The translations under genes were made by a program, and so were the position numbers. Below, piece after piece: positions 57,852-64,000 of a stretch of DNA of 64,000 nt. Below the pieces are notes generated by a model. That model did no database searches. It saw only the letters and a program-made list of their open reading frames with translations, and had not been told where the DNA came from. Position 1 is the stretch's first letter. Every line of letters begins with the position of its first letter. Source of the DNA: Mytilisepta virgata (Eukaryota; Mollusca; Bivalvia; Mytilida; Mytilidae); the NCBI GenBank assembly GCA_028015205.1, contig CM051514.1:21468150-21532149 (forward strand), written 5' to 3'.

Positions 57852-59390
57852 ACGATTTGAAAAGACGCTCCATACCGAAGATGATTGATACAAATACAAA
57901 TGCTTTTACTTAACAAGTGTTTTTTTTATATATTTTGATCTCGAGCACTGCTGGAGAGTTGTCAGTAAACGAAATAGCCATACAGTTCATCAAATTTTTT
58001 CGGTATTTTGTGATAAATTTTATTGATACCCAATTTTGAAAGCCATTTAAACCTACCGGATTCCCCTTCATAGTTAGTCATGTCAAAATGTAAGAACTTT
58101 GTTTTGTTACTGAATATAATAGGTACAAAAACTCTTCACATGGAATGAACATTATTGTGTTACCTTCTTTTTCTGAATTTCGTTTGTTAGTCATGTGTTT
58201 TACTCTTTTTGATCGCATCTTTGTTGTATGTCTTTCCTATAATTTCTGTCAAAATCGTCTTTTTCCTTGAATTATTTTCTTTGAGAGTTTTTCCCAGGTA
58301 TCCTTTTTTCTTTTATATATATATAATGTTTGAGGGATGTTTTACATTTCCTTACATGTTTAGAAAATTACTGTGAGATCAGGATAGGTCAATAATGACC
58401 TACAAATCAGTCAAAACTCCGGATAAAAATATGTAGCACAAGAGAGCACACAACACAAACAAACTTGGTACAAACACGGAACAATGGTGGGATTAGATCG
58501 GTTTAAGGAGTACATAAACCTCCCCTTTATCTATTCTGACACGGGTGTATACAACACATACTATAAAAACCAATACAGTACGATTACCAACCAGGTGACT
58601 TGATAGAACTGCAAATTTGTTGGAAGCTACTTAATTTAGATAGTAGGGTCAACAGGTGCTCGTTCAATGAAAGTAGCTAAGGTTTTAATAGCTGCTGGTC
58701 TGATACTCTCGCTCTTATTAAACGGAAAAAAATCATAAAATCATAAAACCATAAAGGATTTAATGTTATATTATAAATCACCAGCTAATTCATTTGCACA
58801 GATGACACATAATGCAGACTTCCTCACTATATTCCACCATAATCTACTATGTTCTCACCTATATTTTACACCATATTTCATGTATGGAGTAATTTGTTTC
58901 TAAACATGAACCAATATATGAAGCTTACATAAATTTCAGACAGCACTTTCTAAATTATACTACTTAAATAAACTAGAGTTTCCCAGGAGCCTGGATTGCC
59001 GGCCTGGAAATCATTTTCCGACTTAAAGCAGAATTAATTGTTTTGAAAATTGCTGTCAATTTCAAATTGGCTCACTGGTTTTCCCAAATTGAACATTGAT
59101 TTCAGACAAGATTGTTTTGGAGAACATCTTCCAGAGGGTCCTATGTTCACATGATGTTGGCAATCTTGAATGGTATAAATGGTCATCAGGTATATTTAAA
59201 AAACACGGACCACCATTGCTGCCACATTTGGTTCCAACTGGCTAAGTGGTTTCAATCAAAATGATCTTCAAGTTAATTTTCTCATACTATTATTATGCTG
59301 CAGTGCGGCAGGCATAAAATTATACTAAAGTCAACTTTAAAACAATACTTTCTATTTCACATAAAGCCTCCAAAACTGTACAACATTCTA
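57852..59390 (+). other. 3' UTR and downstream noncoding region, block 2
   Basis: Collinear with 6917-8570 apart from the 137-bp difference at 58134. Small frames here carry stops relative to block 1, supporting a noncoding nature. Confidence 0.5.
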
Positions 59391-60099
59391 TATTACTTTA
59401 ATACATAACCGGACAGCATTCCAGAATAACTTTAAGTAATACTTGGTTAAAGAACGATAACTCTGTACAACTGACCAACCGTCTTGACCATACCAAACTG
59501 AGATATTACACTATGATAGGGTTTTATGTTCAACTAAGATTACCTTTGGAGGCCAGTTTGGATGGCGGTTCGGGTCATTGAATATAATGTTTAAAGAAAG
59601 CCACCTAAAAACCATTGCTGCCAAGGTTGGTTCTTTTTGGCTCAGTACTTTCAGACAAGTATAGATCTTTAAATGAATTTTTTCCATGAGGTCCTATTTT
59701 AAACTAAGTTCGTCTTACAACATAGTAAGGGTATTTGATTATATTTTCAAAAGATTTAACATCAAATAAACAAAACTTAATTTTCAGAAAAACAATCGCA
59801 GAATTACAATAGAAATTTAAATTTGTACTTGTCTGATAGAGTTAAGAATTATAAGCAAAACACGTAATAATTTACTCAAAATTAAACAAAATTAAATGCC
59901 TCAATAAATCAGATTTAACATCTGAAATTTAGTAATTACCATCTGATTCAAAGACAAATTTCTGCAGTTAAGTTGTGGAAATTTGTCATTTTGTAAATTG
60001 TGTCCAAAATTAAGATTAAAAGTTTAACCTTGAAAAACAGATTCAGCAGGTAAAAGTTGACTAAAATTCATATTTGACTAGTATTTCTAGTACATTGTG

Positions 60100-60400
60100 T
60101 CACAGTATCAAGATTATTGTAAGTAAGTAAGTTTTTATGTATTTAGTACATGTATTTATTTCAATTCTTTGCAATTCACCAGTTTGTTTATTTCCATTCG
60201 GTTTTTGAATGGCACTATCATCGTTTGTTATTGAGGATTTGTTTGAAATGGGATTTAAAATAGAAAAAATTCTTTGAGTGTTGAAAATGGTTTTGTTGAT
60301 ACTTTGAAAAAGATTAGTGACCGGGGTGTTGTTAATAGACTTTATTGGTATGTCTTCGTCCAAAACTTGCCGTTTTTTACCAGGCTAGTTTGTAAAATTC
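60100..60400 (-). pseudogene. Unidentified decayed reading frame B (block 2 copy)
   Basis: An 87-codon minus-strand frame with MDEDIPIKSINNTPVTNLF, FNTQRIFSILNPIS and SSITNDDSAIQKPNGNKQTG, ending in a hydrophobic YLLTIILIL. Upstream in frame there is a TAG where the block 1 copy has CAG. The inverted copy at 63118-63333 shares the second half. Not recognised. Confidence 0.4.
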
Positions 60401-61226
60401 TGTATTTTATCCACATTTGATTTTAACATTTCTGCTCATAAGGTTTGGTTCTTATATAAAAATTTTCCACTTTTACATTCTATTTAATCCTAAGTAAAAA
60501 GGTCAATCAGGTTTACAGTTTTTTTTCTGGTCTATGCCGCGATGCTCAAAAGGGACAAGAATTGAATATTGATAATATTTTCAAAACTTTTCAACAACAT
60601 CAAAAAAGCAAAACATTATTGCCATAAAAGCAATTGCAGAATTACAAAAGAAATTTAAAGTCCTAATTGATAGAGTTAAGAATTATAAGCAAAACACTTA
60701 ATACTTTTATCAAAAGTAAACAAAACTGAATGCCTCAGTTATCAAATTTTACATCTAAAATTTAGTCATTACTATCTGATTCACGTAGACATAATTGTTT
60801 ACAGAAATGTAGATTGTACAAACAGAATTTGGTAGTTTGTCTTTCTTCCAACGAATATACCGTTGCTGGTGGATGTAAGTCCACGAGGGTATCGTCCACT
60901 TTTTAAGATACCCGTGTTATAAATAGTCAATTGATACATTTTTGAATTATGTTAAAAGTATGAATTCAACTCGTTCAGAGAAAGTCAACTTTGCTTGGAT
61001 TTTTATTTCTCAGCATTTTTATGGTTATATTTTGGGCTGTCTAAAGATTTTGTCATAAGTGCAACATAGTAAACACAGATTTTGGTATAGAAGTTTGTTT
61101 TATTGACATTAAGAAATGGCACTGGTATATTAAGTTATTCAATTAATTGTAATTTTTCCTGATAATTGATTATTTGCTATGTTTTATCATGGTCCTTTTC
61201 GCATGAAATTTTGTCATGATATATAG

Positions 61227-61424
61227 CTATATGACATTTTCTTTCATCCTCTTGGGTACTCTACAATTTTGGGGGATACGCTCTACTATTTTCGTTTTGT
61301 ATTTGTTCCATGTTTTGTACAAAAAATATTGTATTCCTGATGCGTCAAATTCTAATTTAATGTCACCAAATTTCAATTGCCTATGCTCATGAGAGGCATT
61401 CGTATACAATATAGTGGTCAGCAT
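61227..61424 (-). pseudogene. Unidentified reading frame A, block 2 copy, start lost
   Basis: Contains SHEHRQLKFGDIKLEFDASG and IQYFLYKTWNKYKTKIVERI. The start codon and first residues (MFKYADHY in other copies) are cut by the palindrome junction near 61432. Same strand and relation to frame B as in block 1. Confidence 0.4.
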
Positions 61425-62082
61425 ATTTTGTAATTACCAATATTTAAACATGGAATAGACTGTTCCATTAATTAACTATTAGCAGTTTAATCTTTGGCAA
61501 GAATCTGATCAACATTCAAGGCCAAATTCTACGGATACTCAGCTCAAAAATCCTCATGGTGGCGACCTTTTAGATTACAGTTTTGATTTTCAAATCTCAA
61601 GCATCAATAACTCAGAAATTGAATGAAAATATCTAAATGATATTTCAGAGGACAATTTAGATACGATGGCAGAGAACAATAAAAAAGTTTATCTCTAGAT
61701 TTGAATGACCACCGATTTTTTTTAAAACAAAAAGAGAACAAAAACAACAAAAAAGAAAAATGAACTGCTGTCAGTGTTAAAACTTTACAACACTATCTAC
61801 TTAAAGCCAAGAATGAATTAAGAGAAATTCTAGCTATCCCCAAGTGAAATGGACCTGTTTTTACAGGAAATCTACGTCCGGCTCGGTAAAAATAATGTTC
61901 CTGTGTTTAGAGGCAATATCAGTTTATCTCTCTTGAGGGTTTTAGGTCGATGATCAACAGATACCTGAGCATAAATAATTATCTTTACGGCATTAGTAAA
62001 GATTTGGTAGAAAAAACATATCCCGTGATTAATTACCAAAAACGAAAGAGTCTGGGACGGAATTGTTTAATTCTGGTGGCAT

Positions 62083-62290
62083 ATGTTCAAATATGCTGAC
62101 CACTATATTGTATACGAATGCCATACACTTTCCTCTCTTGAGCATAGGCAATTGAAATTTTGTGACATTAAATTAGAATTTGACGCATCAGGAATACAAT
62201 ATTTTTTGTAGAAGACATGGAACAAATATAAAACAAAAATAGTAAAGCGTATCCCCCAAAATTGTGGAGTAACCCAGATGATGAAAGAAA
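62083..62290 (+). pseudogene. Unidentified reading frame A, inverted-arm copy
   Basis: Starts at ATG 62083 with MFKYADHYIVYECHTLSSLE, followed in frame by FCDIKLEFDASGIQYFL, one TAG, then KTWNKYKTKIVKRIPQNCG. The internal stop separates parts that are continuous in the 61227-61424 copy. Co-oriented frames lie upstream at 61480-62080 (HGGDLLDYSFDFQISS; INNYLYGISKDL). Confidence 0.45.
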
Positions 62291-63117
62291 ATGTCATATA
62301 GCTATGACAAAATTTCATGCGAAAAGGACCATGATAAAACATAGCAAATAATCAATTATCAGGAAAAATTACAATTAATTGAATAACTTATTCTTAATAA
62401 CCATTTCTTAATGTCAAGAAAACAAACTTCTTTACCAAAATCTGTGTTTACTATGTTGCACTTTTGACCAAAATCTTTAGACAGCCCAAAATATAATCAC
62501 CAAAATGCTGAGAAATAAAAATCCAAGCAAAGTTGACTTTCTCTGAACGAGTTGAATTCATACTTTTAACATAATTCAAATTGATCAATTGACTATTTAT
62601 AACACGGGCGTCTCAACAAGTGGACGATACCATTGGGGACTTACATCCACCAGCATTACCAGTATATTCGTTGGTAGAAAGACAAACTACCAAATTCTGT
62701 TTGTACAATCTACATTTCTGTAAACAATGTTGTCTATGTGAATCAGATAGTAATGACTAAATTTTAGATGTAAAATCTGATAACTGAGGCATTCAGTTTT
62801 GTTTAATTTCGATAAAAGTATTAAGTGTTTTGCTTATAATTCTTAACTCTATCAATTAGGTCGTTTAATTTCTTTTGTAATAATTCTGCAATTGCTTTTC
62901 TGGCAATTAAGTTTTGCCTTTTTGATGTTGAAAAATTTTGAAAAAATTATCATATACCCTCATTCAATAGCAACCAATTCTTGTCCCTTTTCAGTATCGC
63001 AGTCATAGACCAGAGAAAAACTGTAAACCTGATTGACCTTTTTACTTAGGATTAAATAGAATGTAAAGTGGAAAAATTTTATATAAGAACCAAACCTTAT
63101 GGCAGAAATGTTTAAAT

Positions 63118-63333
63118 GTGTGGTTGAAAAATCAAATGTTGATAAAATACAGAACTCAAAGAATGTTTTCTATTTTGAATCGCATTGTAAGCAAATCCTC
63201 AATAACAAACGATGATAGTGGCATTCAAAAACCGAATGGAAATAAACAAACTGGTCAATTGCAAAGAATTGAAATAAATACATGTACTAAATACATAAAA
63301 ACTTACTTACTTACAATAATCTTGATACTGTGA
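63118..63333 (+). pseudogene. Unidentified frame B, inverted-arm copy with internal deletion
   Basis: A frame containing FSILNRIVSKSSITNDDSG and IQKPNGNKQTGQLQ matches 60100-60280 read on the other strand. The segment with DEDIPIKSINN, present in the two other copies, is deleted here between 63153 and 63160. Confidence 0.4.
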
Positions 63334-64000
63334 CACAATCTACTAGAAATACTAGTCAAATATGAATTTTAGTAAACTTTTACCTGCTGGATCTGTTATT
63401 CAAGGTTGAACTTTAATCTTAATTTTGGACACAATTTACAAAAGGACAAATTTTCACAGTTCCTGTTCAGAACTTAACTGCAGAAATTTGTCATTGAATC
63501 AGATGGTAATTACTAAATTTCAGATGTTGAATCTGATTTATTGAGGCATTTAATTATATTTAATTTTGAGTAAATTATTAAGTGTTTTGCTTATAATTCT
63601 TAACTCTATCAGACAATTTAAATTTCTATTGTAATTCTGCAATTGTTTTTTCTGAAAATTAAGTTTTGTTTGTTTGATGTTGTTAAAAAGTTTTGAAAAT
63701 ATAATCATATACCCTTACTATGTTGTAAGGCGAACTTAGGTTAACATAGGACCTCATGGAAATAAGTCATTTAAAGATCTATACTTGTCTGAAAGCACTG
63801 AGTCAATTGGCTTTCTTGAAACATTATATTCAATGACCCGAACCGCCATCTAAAATGGCCTCCAGAGGCAATCTTAGTTGAACATAGAACCCTATCATGG
63901 TATGGTCAAGACGGTTGGTCAGTTGTACAGAGTTGTCGTTCTTTAAACAAGCATTACTTATAGTTATTCTGGAATGCTGTCTGGATATGTTTTAAAGTAA

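Larger units (their letters stand above)
47567..61432 (+). repeat. Segmental duplication, block 2
   Basis: Collinear copy of window positions 1-10526. It carries the same order of minus-strand promoter, SINE, plus-strand promoter, glycine-rich gene and downstream repeats. It is longer than block 1 mainly because of two insertions in the intergenic part and one local tandem duplication over the main coding exon. The right end at about 61432 is where the match to block 1 stops and an inverted copy begins. The left end cannot be fixed because block 1 is cut by the window; the pseudogene at 46.3 kb may belong to the same unit. Confidence 0.92.
59390..61432 (+). repeat. Left arm of a large palindrome
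   Basis: Reverse complement of 62085-64000 with scattered indels: 59401 pairs with about 64000, and 61181 with about 62338. It also matches 8500-10526 directly. The arm extends to the right edge of the window, so its full length is at least 2 kb. Confidence 0.92.
61440..64000 (-). repeat. Right arm and spacer of the palindrome: probable start of an inverted third block
   Basis: 61440-62085 is the reverse complement of 10527-11155, and 62085-64000 is the reverse complement of 59390-61432 and of 8500-10526. The order is what a minus-strand copy of block 1 would give from its right end inwards. The match is still running at the last base, so the copy continues outside the window. Confidence 0.9.

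Noticed and set aside
59390..64000. Long terminal repeats of a Maverick/Polinton-type element
   Set aside because: No polymerase B, integrase or capsid frame lies between the arms (spacer about 650 bp), and the arms are part of the larger duplicated block.

Overview
The window is AT-rich eukaryotic nuclear DNA with intron-containing genes, decayed retroelements, DNA transposons, a tRNA-derived SINE and microsatellites. The only clearly gene-like family is a set of secreted glycine-rich proteins of the shematrin-like shell-matrix type. Together with 3'-end repeats I associate from memory with mussels, this points to a bivalve mollusc, most likely Mytilus or a relative. This assignment is inference. 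No bacterial genes, operons, tRNAs, rRNAs or CRISPR arrays were seen.

Layout. A segmental duplication dominates. Block 1 (1 to about 10.5 kb) and block 2 (47.57 to 61.43 kb) are collinear, same-strand copies a few percent apart by eye. Each holds a minus-strand promoter and noncoding exon at its left, a long intergenic stretch with a SINE, a plus-strand TATA promoter and noncoding exon, and then a glycine-rich secreted protein gene (5.77-6.92 kb; 56.73-57.85 kb). The promoters of the two strands are similar, so the unit is a head-to-head gene pair. The minus-strand partner of block 2 is visible at 46.28-46.59 kb and is broken by frameshifts; that of block 1 would lie left of the window. Block 2 has an extra local duplication that recreates the splice acceptor, signal peptide and first codons (56.19-56.33 kb), giving a new short secreted reading frame. 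From 61.44 kb to the right edge the sequence runs as an inverted copy of the end of block 1, so a third block in opposite orientation probably continues outside.

Between the blocks (11-46 kb) lies mostly mobile-element debris: a hAT transposase C-terminus with a duplicated 3' end (13.9-15.1 kb), a PC4-like reading frame with one internal stop (15.66-16.26 kb), a Ty3/gypsy pol remnant in which an integrase tail precedes the RT (Gmr1-like order, 17.8-19.5 kb) with a probable 3' LTR start at 19.84 kb, a CR1/L2-type LINE split by a 400-bp SINE-like insertion with a 13-bp target duplication (26.9-28.5 kb), LINE ORF1 and L1/Tx1-like ORF2 remnants (29.05-33.85 kb) with a hairpin-bearing insert in the RT, a Penelope-like RT (39.5-41.3 kb) with related 3' tails elsewhere, and a 928-bp TA-flanked inverted-repeat element (42.5-43.4 kb).

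How it works together. The functional core appears to be the two intact glycine-rich genes, each probably made from a TATA promoter, a short noncoding first exon, a main coding exon carrying signal peptide and Gly repeats, and a tiny last exon encoding Tyr-Tyr-stop. The cluster looks as if it is evolving by block duplication, repeat-unit gain and loss, local exon duplication and pseudogenisation, with transposons inserting between and within blocks.
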